64,000 nt of DNA from Changshengia sp963803165. GTDB lineage: Bacteria; Chloroflexota; Dormibacteria; Aeolococcales; Aeolococcaceae. The stretch covers positions 1-64,000 of the forward strand of contig CAWDLK010000002.1 of assembly GCA_963803165.1 (NCBI GenBank). Direction: 5' to 3'. A program made the position numbers and the translations under genes. The notes under the pieces are model-generated. The model was not told where the DNA came from. It did no database searches and worked only from the letters and a program-made list of their open reading frames with translations. This document shows positions 1-8,528 of the stretch, piece after piece (position 1 is the stretch's first letter; the number at the start of each line of letters is the position of its first letter).

Positions 1-121
1 CGGCCTCCGGGCGAGGCCGCGCCGACCGGCCGCGGCGGGTGGCGGGCGGAGGCCGCCGCCAGTTCCGGTGGCCAAGGGTAGTGGGGTCCGGCGGTCCTTG
101 CTAGACTTGCCAGCGTTCCGC

Positions 122-208
122 GCCGAGGTGGTGGAATAGGTAGACACGCTAGCTTGAGGGGCTAGTGGGCGCAAGCTCGTAGGGGTTCGAGTCCCCTCCT
201 CGGCACCA
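122..208 (+). tRNA. tRNA-Leu(GAG)
   Basis: Class II tRNA of 87 nt. The acceptor stem GCCGAGG (122-128) pairs with CCTCGGC (198-204), followed by discriminator A and an encoded CCA. The anticodon stem CTAGC/GCTAG holds loop TTGAGGG, giving anticodon GAG, which reads CUC and CUU. A long Leu-type variable arm is followed by the T arm AGGGG-TTCGAGT-CCCCT. TAGACT at 102-107 is a possible -10 box. I see nothing else in bases 1-101. Confidence 0.96.
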
Positions 209-264
209 CCGGTCTGCCCGGGTGGAGAGCCCCCGGCGAACGATGCTCGGTCCAGGGAGACGAC

Positions 265-699
265 ATGACCGCACCACCACCACCGGAAGCCATGACCATC
301 GGCCAGCTCGGTCACCACAGCGGGCTTCACGTCAGCGTCAACCTGCAGGGCAAGCTGGTCGGCGGGGTCCTGATCGGCGCCGAGCAGTGGGTGCCCGGGG
401 TCATCGTGGGCTCCGGGGCGCTCGGCGACTCGGTGACCATCAAGCTCGACACGCCCATCGGCGGCGGCGATCCGTCAGGCCCGTTCCATCGCAGCTCGAA
501 GGGCGAGGACATGATCTCGGTCGACGATCCGGCGCGGGTGCGACCCCTCGATCTGGCCGAAGCCCAACCGGGCGGGGTTCCGCCGGAGATCCTCGAGCTC
601 GTCCGCCGGGGCAAGACGAAAGAGGCCATCCTGCGCTACCGCGCTCTCAACGGGGCGACCCTCGACGAGGCTCAGGCCTTCATCGCCGGCATCCGGTAG
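265..699 (+). CDS. hypothetical protein with L7/L12-like C-terminal helices
   Basis: A 144-aa protein of unknown function. The ATG at 265 has a good Shine-Dalgarno (AGGGAG, about 6 nt upstream), which decides the start. The N-terminal two thirds (residues 10-90) looks beta-rich, with many Gly and Val residues and no recognised motif. The last 40 residues (EILELVRRGKTKEAILRYR and the following helix) resemble the short helix-turn-helix of the ribosomal L7/L12 C-terminal domain, which is found on many small actinobacterial proteins. No signal peptide or membrane segment is visible. It lies 56 nt after tRNA-Leu and 70 nt before folE, so it may be co-transcribed with the tRNA. Coding is well supported by codon use; the function is not known. 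Confidence 0.7.
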   Translation: MTAPPPPEAMTIGQLGHHSGLHVSVNLQGKLVGGVLIGAEQWVPGVIVGSGALGDSVTIKLDTPIGGGDPSGPFHRSSKGEDMISVDDPARVRPLDLAEAQPGGVPPEILELVRRGKTKEAILRYRALNGATLDEAQAFIAGIR

Positions 700-756
700 C
701 CGGGCGCGGCCGCGGTGCCGCGGCGCGTCCACTCCGGTAGGGGCTCGGCCAGGTGG

Positions 757-762
757 CATAGT
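757..762 (+). promoter_or_regulatory. -10-like box of folE (leaderless)
   Basis: CATAGT lies 7 nt before GTG 770. No Shine-Dalgarno is present, so transcription would begin at or next to the start codon. No convincing -35 is visible. Confidence 0.45.
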
Positions 763-769
763 GGACAGC

Positions 770-1357
770 GTGACCGCCCTGCCCGAGCCGCATCCCGACG
801 ACCCCGTCGCCAGGCTCACCCGCGACCTGCTGGTCGAGCTGGGCGAGAACCCCGATCGGGAGGCGCTGCTGCGCACCCCGGAGCGGGTGGCCGAGAGCCT
901 CCGCTTCCTGACCCAGGGGTACGGCCTGGACGTGAAGGAGGTCATCGCCGACGCGGTCTACGCCGAGCCCTACGAGGAGATGGTGGTGGTCCGCGACATC
1001 GAGGTCTACAGCCTCTGCGAGCACCATCTGCTCCCCTTCTACGGCCGGGCCCACATCGCCTACATGCCCCAGGACCGGATCGTCGGGCTGAGCAAGCTGG
1101 CCCGCGTGGTCGACGTCTTCGCCCGCCGGCTCCAGGTCCAGGAGCGCCTCACCACCCAGATCGCCGAGGCGCTCGACGAGGCCCTGCACCCGCACGGGGT
1201 GGCCGTGGTCATCGAGGCTTTCCACCTCTGCATGATGATGAGGGGCGTCGAGAAGCAGAACAGCCAGACGGTGACCTCGTCGCTGACCGGCGTCTTCCGG
1301 AACGACCCCAAGACCCGCTCCGAGTTCCTCGAGCTGATCGGTCGGCGCCCGCGCTGA
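770..1357 (+). CDS. folE: GTP cyclohydrolase I
   Basis: Converts GTP to 7,8-dihydroneopterin triphosphate, the first step of folate (and preQ/queuosine) precursor synthesis in the cytosol. The 195 residues cover the whole family core. Zinc ligands are visible as Cys83 in SLCEHHLLPFYG and Cys154 in FHLCMMMRG, 71 residues apart as in the E. coli enzyme. The substrate-site segment KQNSQTVTSSLTGVF follows. An in-frame GTG at 761 would add three residues, but GTG 770 is preferred because a -10-like CATAGT sits 7 nt upstream and there is no ribosome site, implying a leaderless message. No other folate gene is nearby; rlmN follows after a short gap. Confidence 0.95.
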   Translation: MTALPEPHPDDPVARLTRDLLVELGENPDREALLRTPERVAESLRFLTQGYGLDVKEVIADAVYAEPYEEMVVVRDIEVYSLCEHHLLPFYGRAHIAYMPQDRIVGLSKLARVVDVFARRLQVQERLTTQIAEALDEALHPHGVAVVIEAFHLCMMMRGVEKQNSQTVTSSLTGVFRNDPKTRSEFLELIGRRPR

Positions 1358-1378
1358 GCGCTGGCCGAGCTGGATAGC

Positions 1379-2533
1379 GTGGTTGAGGTGCCTCCCGTCC
1401 CGACGCCGCCCGTCTCGGTCGCGGCGCCGGCGCTCAGCGCCCTGGACGACGCCGGTCTCGAGCGCCTGCTCGCCGGTCTGGGGGAGGCGCCCTGGCGCGC
1501 CCGCCAGATCCGCCGCGCCGGGTGGCAGCCCTTCGTCCGCGCCTTCGAGGACGTGCGCCAGCTGCCCGCCGGGCTCCGCGAGCGGCTGGCCGCCGAGCTG
1601 CGCTTCTCGACCGCGACGATCGCCTCCGAGCGGCTGGCCGACCGGGGGATGACCATCAAGCTGCTCTGCGCCCTGGGCGACGCCCAGACCGTGGAGACGG
1701 TCGCCATGGAGAGCCCCGCGCGGGGCGCCAGCGCCCGGCGGGCGACCGTCTGCGTCAGCACCCAGGTCGGCTGCGCGGTCGGCTGCCCCTTCTGCGCGAC
1801 GGGGCGGATGGGCCTGCGGCGCAGCTGCACGGCCGCCGAGGTGGTCGACCAGGTGCGCCTCGCCGCCCAGGCTCTCCACCGCCACGGCCTGGGGCCCGTG
1901 TCCCACGTCGTCTACATGGGGATGGGCGAGCCGCTGGCCGCGTATGAGACGACGGTGGCGTCGGTGCGCGCCCTGGCGAGCGATGGCGGGATCAGCCCCC
2001 GGCGGATCACCGTCTCCACCAGCGGGGTGGTGGCGGGCATCCGGCGCCTCGCGTCCGAGGAGCTGCCGGTGACGCTGGCGGTCTCGCTCCACGCCGCCAC
2101 CGACGAGCTGCGCGACCGGCTGGTGCCGCTCAACCGGGCCCATCCGCTCGACGCCCTGGTGGCGAGCGCGGGCGCCTACGCCCGCGCCAGCGGGCGGCGG
2201 CTCAGCCTGGAGTGGTGCCTGATCGGCGGGGTCAACGACGGCCTCGACCAGGCCGCCGGTCTGGTGCGGATCGCCCGCCGGCTTCGCGCCCACGTCAACG
2301 TGATCCCGATGAATCGGATCGACGGCAGCCCCTGGGGGCCGCCCCGGCCGGCGGTCAGCCGGACCTTCCTGAGCCACCTCTCGCAGGCCGGGCTGACCGT
2401 CACCGTGCGGGATACGAGGGGAGGGGAGGCGGAGGCCGCCTGCGGTCAGCTGCGCGCCGCGCTCGAGCCCCGGCGCCGGTTGCGACCGGACGGCACCCTC
2501 GGCCCGCAGCGCCCCGCGCGGCCTCGCGGGTGA
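1379..2533 (+). CDS. rlmN: 23S rRNA (adenine2503-C2) / tRNA methyltransferase RlmN
   Basis: Radical-SAM enzyme that methylates C2 of A2503 in 23S rRNA, and in many bacteria A37 of some tRNAs. The iron-sulfur cluster motif CxxxCxxC is Cys132, Cys136 and Cys139 (GCAVGCPFCATGRMG). The SAM-site motif YMGMGEPL and the segments TVSTSGVV, SLHAATDELRD and IPMNR are all present. The C-terminal GGEAEAACGQL holds the Cys that forms the covalent RNA intermediate and separates RlmN/Cfr from other radical-SAM enzymes. Length (384 aa) is normal. Start is uncertain: GTG 1379 gives the longest form, while GTG 1388 is 9 nt after a GATAGC hexamer and would suit a leaderless message. It converges on rpmB. Confidence 0.95.
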   Translation: MVEVPPVPTPPVSVAAPALSALDDAGLERLLAGLGEAPWRARQIRRAGWQPFVRAFEDVRQLPAGLRERLAAELRFSTATIASERLADRGMTIKLLCALGDAQTVETVAMESPARGASARRATVCVSTQVGCAVGCPFCATGRMGLRRSCTAAEVVDQVRLAAQALHRHGLGPVSHVVYMGMGEPLAAYETTVASVRALASDGGISPRRITVSTSGVVAGIRRLASEELPVTLAVSLHAATDELRDRLVPLNRAHPLDALVASAGAYARASGRRLSLEWCLIGGVNDGLDQAAGLVRIARRLRAHVNVIPMNRIDGSPWGPPRPAVSRTFLSHLSQAGLTVTVRDTRGGEAEAACGQLRAALEPRRRLRPDGTLGPQRPARPRG

Positions 2534-2560
2534 TGGTGAGACGAGGCCCCCGGCGGTGGC

Positions 2561-2755
2561 TCAGCGCTGGTGGAGCTGCTTGGTCGCGGTGCGCATGCAG
2601 CGGGTGCAGAGGGTCGTCCTGACCCACCGGCTGCCGGTGAGCACCCGGGTCGACTGCAGGTTGGGCATGAAGCGGCGGCGCGTGTGGACCTTCGAGTGGC
2701 TGACGTTGTTGCCGGTCATCGGCCCCTTGCCGCAGCGGTCGCATCTCTGGGACAT
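2561..2755 (-). CDS. rpmB: 50S ribosomal protein L28
   Basis: A 64-residue L28 beginning MSQRCDRCGKGPMTG. Two CxxC pairs (CDRC near the N-terminus and CTRC near the C-terminus) make this the zinc-binding form. The conserved core VSHSKVHTRRRFMPNLQ is intact. An upstream in-frame extension to 2836 is rejected because it has no L28 homology. It is transcribed away from asp23, the same divergent rpmB/asp23/fakA layout as in Bacillus subtilis. ATACTTA at 2810-2816 read on the minus strand (TAAGTAT) is a possible -10 region. Confidence 0.95.
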   Translation of the reverse strand: MSQRCDRCGKGPMTGNNVSHSKVHTRRRFMPNLQSTRVLTGSRWVRTTLCTRCMRTATKQLHQR

Positions 2756-2863
2756 GGTGAGGTTCTGGGTCCCTGGTGCCGGAGCTTCCCCTGGGATGGC
2801 TCCGGCGGCATACTTAGCAATCCGCGCGCCGGGCATGACGGCAAGCCCGGGAGCGGTGTCGGC

Positions 2864-2908
2864 GAGAATAGCACAGAGGCGATGCCGGATCTGATGGGAG
2901 CGACGTGA
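2864..2908 (+). promoter_or_regulatory. -10-like box plus 8-codon upstream ORF before asp23
   Basis: GAGAAT (2864-2869, the same hexamer as at smc) lies 12 nt before ATG 2882. That ATG opens an 8-codon reading frame (MPDLMGAT) whose TGA at 2906-2908 overlaps the asp23 GTG at 2905 as GTGA. Translational coupling from a nearly leaderless mini-ORF is inferred. Confidence 0.35.
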
Positions 2909-3300
2909 CGAGCAGGCAGCGGACGGCCGGGCCCCTGGTCCACAGCGCAGGGCTGGGGCGCATCGAGGTCTCCCCCCGGGTGGTGGCCTCGATCGTGGGC
3001 CACGCCGCCGGCGAGTGCTACGGGGTGGTGGGGATGGCGGCCCGGGGCCTGCGCGACGGCATCGCCGAGCGGCTCAACCGGGAGACCGTCCACCGCGGTG
3101 TCGAGGTCGAGGTCCGCGACGGCGGGCTGGTGATCGAGCTGTACATCATCGCCCAGTACGGGACGCGGATCAGCGAGGTGGCCCACAACCTGATGAGCGC
3201 GGTCAAGTACGAGGTGGAGAAGACCCTGGGGGTGGACGTGATCGCCGTCAACGTCAACGTGCAGGGCATCCACCTGGATCCGGCCGATGAGCGGCGCTGA
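2905..3300 (+). CDS. Asp23/YloU family protein
   Basis: 131-aa member of the Asp23/Gls24 (DUF322, YloU) family of small alkaline-shock-type proteins. Typical family segments are seen: GRIEVSPRVVASIVGHAA, GVVGMAA, VEVRDGGLVIELYIIAQYG, and the C-terminal VKYEVEKTLGVDVIAVNVNVQGI. The exact biochemical role of YloU is not established; Asp23 in staphylococci is a cell-envelope stress-associated protein. GTG 2905 has a GGGAG only 4 nt upstream and is overlapped by the stop of a mini-ORF. The gene overlaps fakA by 14 bp, so the two are one operon, as in Bacillus. Confidence 0.9.
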   Translation: MTSRQRTAGPLVHSAGLGRIEVSPRVVASIVGHAAGECYGVVGMAARGLRDGIAERLNRETVHRGVEVEVRDGGLVIELYIIAQYGTRISEVAHNLMSAVKYEVEKTLGVDVIAVNVNVQGIHLDPADERR

Positions 3301-5107
3301 GCGGGCGGCGGCGGTGACCCGGGAGCCCCTCCGCGAGATCGACGGCGACGCCCTGCTGCGCGGGCTGCGCAGCTCGCTGGCGTGGCTGCAGGCCAACCAG
3401 GACCAGGTCAACGAGCTCAACGTCTTCCCGGTGCCGGACGGCGACACCGGATCCAACATGTACCTGACCATGCGCTCGGCCGTCGAGGACGCCCAGGGGG
3501 CGCCGGTGCCGTCGTCGGCCGGATCGGTGATGCGCGCCGCCGCGCACGGCTCGCTGATGGGGGCGCGGGGCAACAGCGGGGTCATCCTCTCCCAGATCTT
3601 CCGGGGCTTCGCGCAGGGTGTCGGCGACCGCGAGCGGCTGGATGCGGGCGCCGTCGCGGAGTGCCTCAGCGAGGGCGCTCGGGTCGCCTACAAGGCGGTG
3701 ATGAAGCCGACCGAGGGGACCATCCTCACCGTGGTCCGCGAGGCTGCCGAGGCCGCCCAGCGGGCCGCCGCCGGCTCCTTCGACATCCGCACGGTCCTGG
3801 ACGAGACCGTCCGCGAGGCGCACACCGCCGTGGACCGGACCATCGACCAGCTCGCGGTCCTCCGCGACGCCGGGGTGGTCGACGCCGGCGGCTTCGGCCT
3901 GGCAGTGATCCTCGAGGGGCTCACCCGCGCCGTCGAGGAGGCCGACGGTGCGGTTCCCCGACCCCGGCTGCTGGCGGAGCGGAGGAGCGGCGAGCCCCGG
4001 GTGCGGCGTCCGGAGGAGGCGGCTGCCGGGGCGCCGGACGAGAGCTCGATCCAGCCGGAGGTGAGGCCCCCGGTGGCCGTGCGGACCGGCACGGGCCGCC
4101 GGCGCGGCGCCGCGGCCGTGGCCCGGCGCGAGGAGGGCTGGGGCTACTGCACCGAGTTCATGATCACCGGCCCCGGTCTGGACGTCGAGGCCCTCCGCGA
4201 GGAGCTCGGCGCCCTGGGGGAGTCCGGCCTGGTGGTGGGCGACGGCGACCTGGTGCGCGTGCACATCCACACCGGCGATCCCGCGGCGCTCATCGGCGTC
4301 GCCGCTCAGCGCGGCGGGCTCTCCAACCTCAAGGTCGAGGACATGACGGCGCAGCACCACGAGATCCTGGAGCGCGCCGACCGGACCGAGGCTGCCGCGC
4401 CGAAGCAGCACCCGCATGTGGCCGGAGTGCCGGCTTCCGGCGCCGCACCGCGGCAGTTCGCCGTCGTGGCGGTGGCTCCGGGCGACGGCTTCCGCGAGAT
4501 CTTCCAGAGCCTCGGCGCCGACGCCGTGGTCGAGGGGGGTCAGACCATGAACCCCTCGATCGAGGACCTCCTCTCCGCGGTGCGGAGGACCGGCGCGGCG
4601 TCGGTGGTCATCCTCCCCAACAACGCCAACGTGGTGATGACCGCCGAGCAGGTGCACGATCTCGCCGAGGGCATCGACGTGCGGGTGGCTCCGTCACGGA
4701 ACCTCCCCCAGGGGATCAGCGCCATGCTCGCCCTCGACCCGGGCGCGGACACCGCGACCAACGCACGGCGGATGACCGACGCCCTGCCGCGAGTGTGCGC
4801 CGTCGAGGTGACCCGGGCGGTCCGGGACAGCCGGGTCAACGGGCTGCGGATCCAGGCCGGCCAGGTCATCGCGCTGGTCGACGGCGACATCGTGGAGGCC
4901 GGTCAGGACGACGCCGAGGTCATCGAGGCGGTGATCCGCAACCGCGAGACCGCCCCCGAGCTGGTCACCGTGTACTGGGGCGCCCAGGTCGACGAGGCCA
5001 CTGCCGCGGCCCTGGTCACCCGCCTGCGCACCGGCTTCCCCGCCGCCGAGTTCGAGCTGCACCGGGGCGGCCAGGACCACTACCCCTACATCCTGTCGCT
5101 GGAGTAG
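3287..5107 (+). CDS. fakA: DAK2 domain fatty acid kinase FakA/YloV-like
   Basis: 606-aa member of the FakA/YloV family, the ATP-binding subunit that phosphorylates fatty acids presented by FakB proteins so that exogenous fatty acids enter phospholipid synthesis. The N-terminal Dak2 domain (about residues 15-210) carries the nucleotide/metal motif NVFPVPDGDTGSNM, then SLMGARGNSGVILSQIFRG. A Pro/Arg-rich linker (about 225-285) is longer than usual. The rest is the YloV middle and C-terminal DegV-like region (VILPNNANVVMTAEQ, YWGAQVDE). ATG 3287 lies inside the end of asp23. No fakB or plsX is present in the window. fakA and a minus-strand Tad gene converge with an 18-bp gap. Confidence 0.88.
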   Translation: MSGAERAAAVTREPLREIDGDALLRGLRSSLAWLQANQDQVNELNVFPVPDGDTGSNMYLTMRSAVEDAQGAPVPSSAGSVMRAAAHGSLMGARGNSGVILSQIFRGFAQGVGDRERLDAGAVAECLSEGARVAYKAVMKPTEGTILTVVREAAEAAQRAAAGSFDIRTVLDETVREAHTAVDRTIDQLAVLRDAGVVDAGGFGLAVILEGLTRAVEEADGAVPRPRLLAERRSGEPRVRRPEEAAAGAPDESSIQPEVRPPVAVRTGTGRRRGAAAVARREEGWGYCTEFMITGPGLDVEALREELGALGESGLVVGDGDLVRVHIHTGDPAALIGVAAQRGGLSNLKVEDMTAQHHEILERADRTEAAAPKQHPHVAGVPASGAAPRQFAVVAVAPGDGFREIFQSLGADAVVEGGQTMNPSIEDLLSAVRRTGAASVVILPNNANVVMTAEQVHDLAEGIDVRVAPSRNLPQGISAMLALDPGADTATNARRMTDALPRVCAVEVTRAVRDSRVNGLRIQAGQVIALVDGDIVEAGQDDAEVIEAVIRNRETAPELVTVYWGAQVDEATAAALVTRLRTGFPAAEFELHRGGQDHYPYILSLE

Positions 5108-5125
5108 CGGCGCGCGCCGCCTGGC

Positions 5126-7804
5126 TCAGGGGAGCAGGTGGATGGGGGTCCCGTTGAAGCTGGCCACCATCGTGAAGGTGTCGTTCGAGGAGCTGCCCGC
5201 GACGCCGGTCACGCTGTACTCGAGATCCCAGTAGTACCCGTTGGTGCCCGGGTAGTGGGCGTACTCCGAGGGGATGGTGATCTGGAAGAGCAGCCACTCC
5301 CCGTTGTAGCAGGAGTTGGTGGATTGTCCGCCGTCGGTCCCGTAGGCGTTGCCGGAGAGCGACAGGGTGTTGCACCACGTGGTGTTGACGTTGGCGTCGT
5401 TGCCCAGCGTCGGAACCGGAGTTCCGTTGATCGTCCCGCTGGTCGGCCGCTGACCGCTGCCGTCTCCGTTGTTCGGGGGAATCTGGTACCACGTCCCTGA
5501 GGCTGAATCCCGGCTCTGATGCAGGTTGTAGATGGGGACCGCCTGCTGACCGGCGTCGGTGTCGGGAACGGCCGGGAGCCCGGTCTCGGGGTCGATGATG
5601 CTCAGGTCGTTGGCGTTGAAGCCCGCGTTGAGATCTCCGGGGTCGTAGAGGTAGAAGTTCACAGTGAGCCCGCCGTACTCGGGGGAGATGTCGACCAGCG
5701 GGATCTCGAAGCTTCCGCTGGTCTGGTCCTTCCCCAGGGTGATCGGGGTGTACACCGCCAGGTCGTCGATGCCGCCGACGGTGCAGTCGCCGCACGCGGA
5801 GCCGCCGTTGAGCACCTGGATCGCGTAGCCCTTGTGGGCGCCGGTCTGGCCGCTCGCCGCGTTCCCGGAGGGGACGTGCCCGCTGGCGTCGAGGGTGTCG
5901 ACGCGGAGGCGATAGGTGTCACCGGCGGTCAGATACGACGTGGCCGAGAAGCTGTTGGCGTACGTGACCGTCACCGGTTTCAGGGTTCCGCTGGTGAGCG
6001 CCGAGGGCGGGGCGAAGATGGAGACCCACGTGTGGTAGATGTCAGAGAACTGGGTCGCGGTGAGATGCGCGCTGCTGTCACTTCCGCCGCGGGCGTCCGC
6101 GGCCGAGCCGCACGTGGGTTGGGCGTTGAGGTTGGTGCCGCTGACGGTCGGGCAGCTGGTGGCGTCGATCGGGTCGACCACCGCCTGTGCCAGCACGGTG
6201 TCCTGCAGATGGTTGTAGATGTTGTTGACCTTGAAGAGCGTGTACTCCATCACCGAGTAGTCCGACTGGTCGCTGCTGTCGTCCTCGTGGTAGCAGGTGT
6301 TTCCCGACGAGGTGCACGGGTCCGGGGCGAAGGCGGGGTTGTACACGGAGATGCTCGAGGCGGTGTCGTCCAGCTGCAGGTCGATCTCGTAGTTGTAGCC
6401 ACCCCGGTTGGGCAGGGCGTTGAAGCCGCTGGGCATGCTGGTGCTCTGGCCGATGTCGGTGCCCTGGTCAGCCTCGCTGAGGGCATGGACGTCGTCGCCC
6501 GCCTGGCCGGTCGCGTTGGGGTCGGACGGGTTGGGCGTGTAGGCGTCCCCCTCGCTGCGGCTGGTGTTCCAGCCCTCGGTGCGCAGGAAGTAGTAGCCGG
6601 TGTTGGACATGAGCTGGTCCACCGTGGCGCCGAGCGTCGCGCCCGGCTCACCGAGGCTCAGCTCGGGGAGGTAGTAGGCGGTCTCGGTGGCGGTGACCTG
6701 GTGGTCGCCGAAGCCGAGGACCCGCATGAAGGTGGCCGGGACCCAGGCGCTGACGGACACGGTGAGCTTGTTGGCCTCACACGAGTCGGTGCAGCCGGCC
6801 GGGTAGCGGCTCACGGTGACGGTCACCTGATGCCCGTCGATGATGGCGTTGTTCTGGAGGCCGTTGCGAGCGGCGGTGTCCAGTGCGGTGTCGGTGGCGT
6901 CGTACGGGCAATCCGAGCTGGCGGTGAAGCAGTCGGGCATGTAGGGGACCCCGGCCAGCGCCGCGGCGGAGGCGGCGCGCTCGGTGGAGTTGCTGGTCAG
7001 ATAGGAGAGTCCGGCGTCGACGGCGAGGCCGGCGATGGCGAAGAGGACGACCGCGCTGAGAGCGAAGATGACCATGGCTTGGCCGAGCCTGGAGGTCCGG
7101 CGGGTGGGTCGGCGAGAGGGTCGACGTGGCTGCATCATCAGAACTCCCTCGAGAATGGGGGCGAGGCACGTGGTCGCGTACTGCGAGGTCTGGAAGTTGA
7201 AGAACGTTATCGGCGCCGCCGCCTGGAACGTGTAGACGATGCGGACGCCGATCGGTGACTCGTTGGGCTGGGTCTGGTCGCGCTGGTCGAGCGTGTACAG
7301 ACCGGTGGTGTTCTGGCGGGTCCAGACTCCGCCCTGAAGCTTGTAGATGTCTTCGGGATCCCCGGACTGGTAGGAGCCGCTGGAGCCGAGGTAGGTGCAG
7401 ACCTTGCTCGCAGGCGTGCACGACCCAGCCGAGACCACGCAGGGCTCGTAGATGTCGATCTCCCCGATGCTGGAGTAGTTGGTCAGGTTCCCGATCACGC
7501 TGACCACGGTCTCGACCGCCTGCTGATCGACCAGACAGGGATCGTTGTCATTTCCGGTCCCGCCAGTTGCGGTCTGGCATCCCTTCGCCAGGTTGCCGGC
7601 CACATAGCCGGCGTTGCCGTCCTCGGCGGCGAGCCGGGCCCCCGCCTTGACCGCCTGCCCGGCGATCTGGGCATCGCCCAGGAAGGTGGCGGTGGTGGAG
7701 ACCCCCATGAAGAGGAGCGCCAGGATGGGGATGATGAGGGTGAGCTCGACGAGCGCCTGCCCTCGGCGGGACGCGCGGCGCCGGACAGGGCGGCGGGGCG
7801 TCAT
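5126..7804 (-). CDS. TadE-TadG-like pilin pseudo-fusion (two Tad proteins in one frame)
   Basis: 892-codon frame holding two Tad-type proteins. Residues 1-222 are TadE-like: a basic leader RRASRRGQ then ALVELTLIIPILALLFMGV. Residues 223-892 start again with MMQPRRPSRRPT, a second basic leader and the hydrophobic segment AMVIFALSAVVLFAIAGLAV, typical of TadG, followed by about 600 residues of Ser/Thr/Asn-rich secreted domain with paired Cys. The junction has a strong Shine-Dalgarno (GAGGGAG, minus strand 7150-7144) 5 nt before ATG 7138. So the second protein may be made separately, or a lost stop has fused them. Start ATG 7804 overlaps the upstream gene's stop (ATGA). Base composition is less GC-rich than the neighbours. 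Confidence 0.75.
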   Translation of the reverse strand: MTPRRPVRRRASRRGQALVELTLIIPILALLFMGVSTTATFLGDAQIAGQAVKAGARLAAEDGNAGYVAGNLAKGCQTATGGTGNDNDPCLVDQQAVETVVSVIGNLTNYSSIGEIDIYEPCVVSAGSCTPASKVCTYLGSSGSYQSGDPEDIYKLQGGVWTRQNTTGLYTLDQRDQTQPNESPIGVRIVYTFQAAAPITFFNFQTSQYATTCLAPILEGVLMMQPRRPSRRPTRRTSRLGQAMVIFALSAVVLFAIAGLAVDAGLSYLTSNSTERAASAAALAGVPYMPDCFTASSDCPYDATDTALDTAARNGLQNNAIIDGHQVTVTVSRYPAGCTDSCEANKLTVSVSAWVPATFMRVLGFGDHQVTATETAYYLPELSLGEPGATLGATVDQLMSNTGYYFLRTEGWNTSRSEGDAYTPNPSDPNATGQAGDDVHALSEADQGTDIGQSTSMPSGFNALPNRGGYNYEIDLQLDDTASSISVYNPAFAPDPCTSSGNTCYHEDDSSDQSDYSVMEYTLFKVNNIYNHLQDTVLAQAVVDPIDATSCPTVSGTNLNAQPTCGSAADARGGSDSSAHLTATQFSDIYHTWVSIFAPPSALTSGTLKPVTVTYANSFSATSYLTAGDTYRLRVDTLDASGHVPSGNAASGQTGAHKGYAIQVLNGGSACGDCTVGGIDDLAVYTPITLGKDQTSGSFEIPLVDISPEYGGLTVNFYLYDPGDLNAGFNANDLSIIDPETGLPAVPDTDAGQQAVPIYNLHQSRDSASGTWYQIPPNNGDGSGQRPTSGTINGTPVPTLGNDANVNTTWCNTLSLSGNAYGTDGGQSTNSCYNGEWLLFQITIPSEYAHYPGTNGYYWDLEYSVTGVAGSSSNDTFTMVASFNGTPIHLLP

Positions 7805-8457
7805 GTCTGGGGCTCCAGGCGGAAGGTGCTGGTCGACGTGAGGCTCAGCCCGCCGGCCGGCGCCCCGAAGAAGCTGTAGTTGTAGTGGATGACCAGGGCC
7901 GCGTAGGAGGTGCCGATGCCCTGCGGGCTCTGCCCGGTGGCGTCATCCGACACGCTCCTCAACTCCGGCGTCCAGGGTGGACACTGGGAGATGTCCGTGC
8001 ACGGGGAGGCAGGGTCGAGGGCGGTGACCGTGAGGGAGCTGACCGGCCCGGAGAACACGTAGCGGTCGACGCAGTCGGTGGCCGGGAAGCCGCGCACTCC
8101 CGTGCAGCCCGTCTGGATGACCGGGTTGCCGTTGCTCTCCATGTAGCCCCCGGAGGGGTTGTCCTGCAGCTCCTCGACGTCGATCTCGGTCACCCTGACC
8201 AGGGCGGTGGTGTCAAGGCCGGCGGCGGCCATCCTCTGGATGCTGTAGACGTCGGCGCCCGGGTCGTTGGCGTAGGCGCCGATGCTGTCGGTGCCGATCA
8301 GCGCCGAGTGGGCGACGGCGTTCATCGAGTAGAGGAGAAAGCCGCCGTTGATCACCGCCCAGATGGCGCCGAAGAACACCGGCATGACGAGGGCGAACTC
8401 GACCATGCCCTGAGCTCTCTCACCGGGGCGTGTCCCCCTTCGGCGGCGTTGGGTCAT
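7801..8457 (-). CDS. TadE-like pseudopilin
   Basis: 218-aa secreted or membrane-anchored pilin-like protein. After a basic leader (MTQRRRRGTRPGERAQG) comes the TadE signature GMVEFALVMPVFFGAIWAV, a single hydrophobic helix with the conserved Glu five residues into the mature part, cleaved in known systems by a TadV/CpaA-type peptidase. The remainder is a Cys-containing extracellular domain. ATG 8457 is chosen over the longer frame to 8598 because only this gives the usual short basic leader. It forms an operon with the next gene through a 4-nt ATGA overlap. No prepilin peptidase or Tad ATPase is nearby. Confidence 0.8.
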   Translation of the reverse strand: MTQRRRRGTRPGERAQGMVEFALVMPVFFGAIWAVINGGFLLYSMNAVAHSALIGTDSIGAYANDPGADVYSIQRMAAAGLDTTALVRVTEIDVEELQDNPSGGYMESNGNPVIQTGCTGVRGFPATDCVDRYVFSGPVSSLTVTALDPASPCTDISQCPPWTPELRSVSDDATGQSPQGIGTSYAALVIHYNYSFFGAPAGGLSLTSTSTFRLEPQT

Positions 8458-8522
8458 CCACCGCACTCTTGGCTGTCCTTCACTCCGGGCAACACGATGC
8501 ACGCACTGGTGGCGCGATCGAG

Positions 8523-8528
8523 ATTGTA
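8523..8528 (-). promoter_or_regulatory. -10 box of minus-strand Tad operon
   Basis: TACAAT on the minus strand in an unusually AT-rich intergenic stretch (8517-8590), about 65 nt upstream of the TadE-like ATG. GATACA 17 bp further upstream is a weak -35 candidate. The opposite strand carries the recG -10 box about 110 bp away, so this is a divergent promoter region. Confidence 0.45.
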
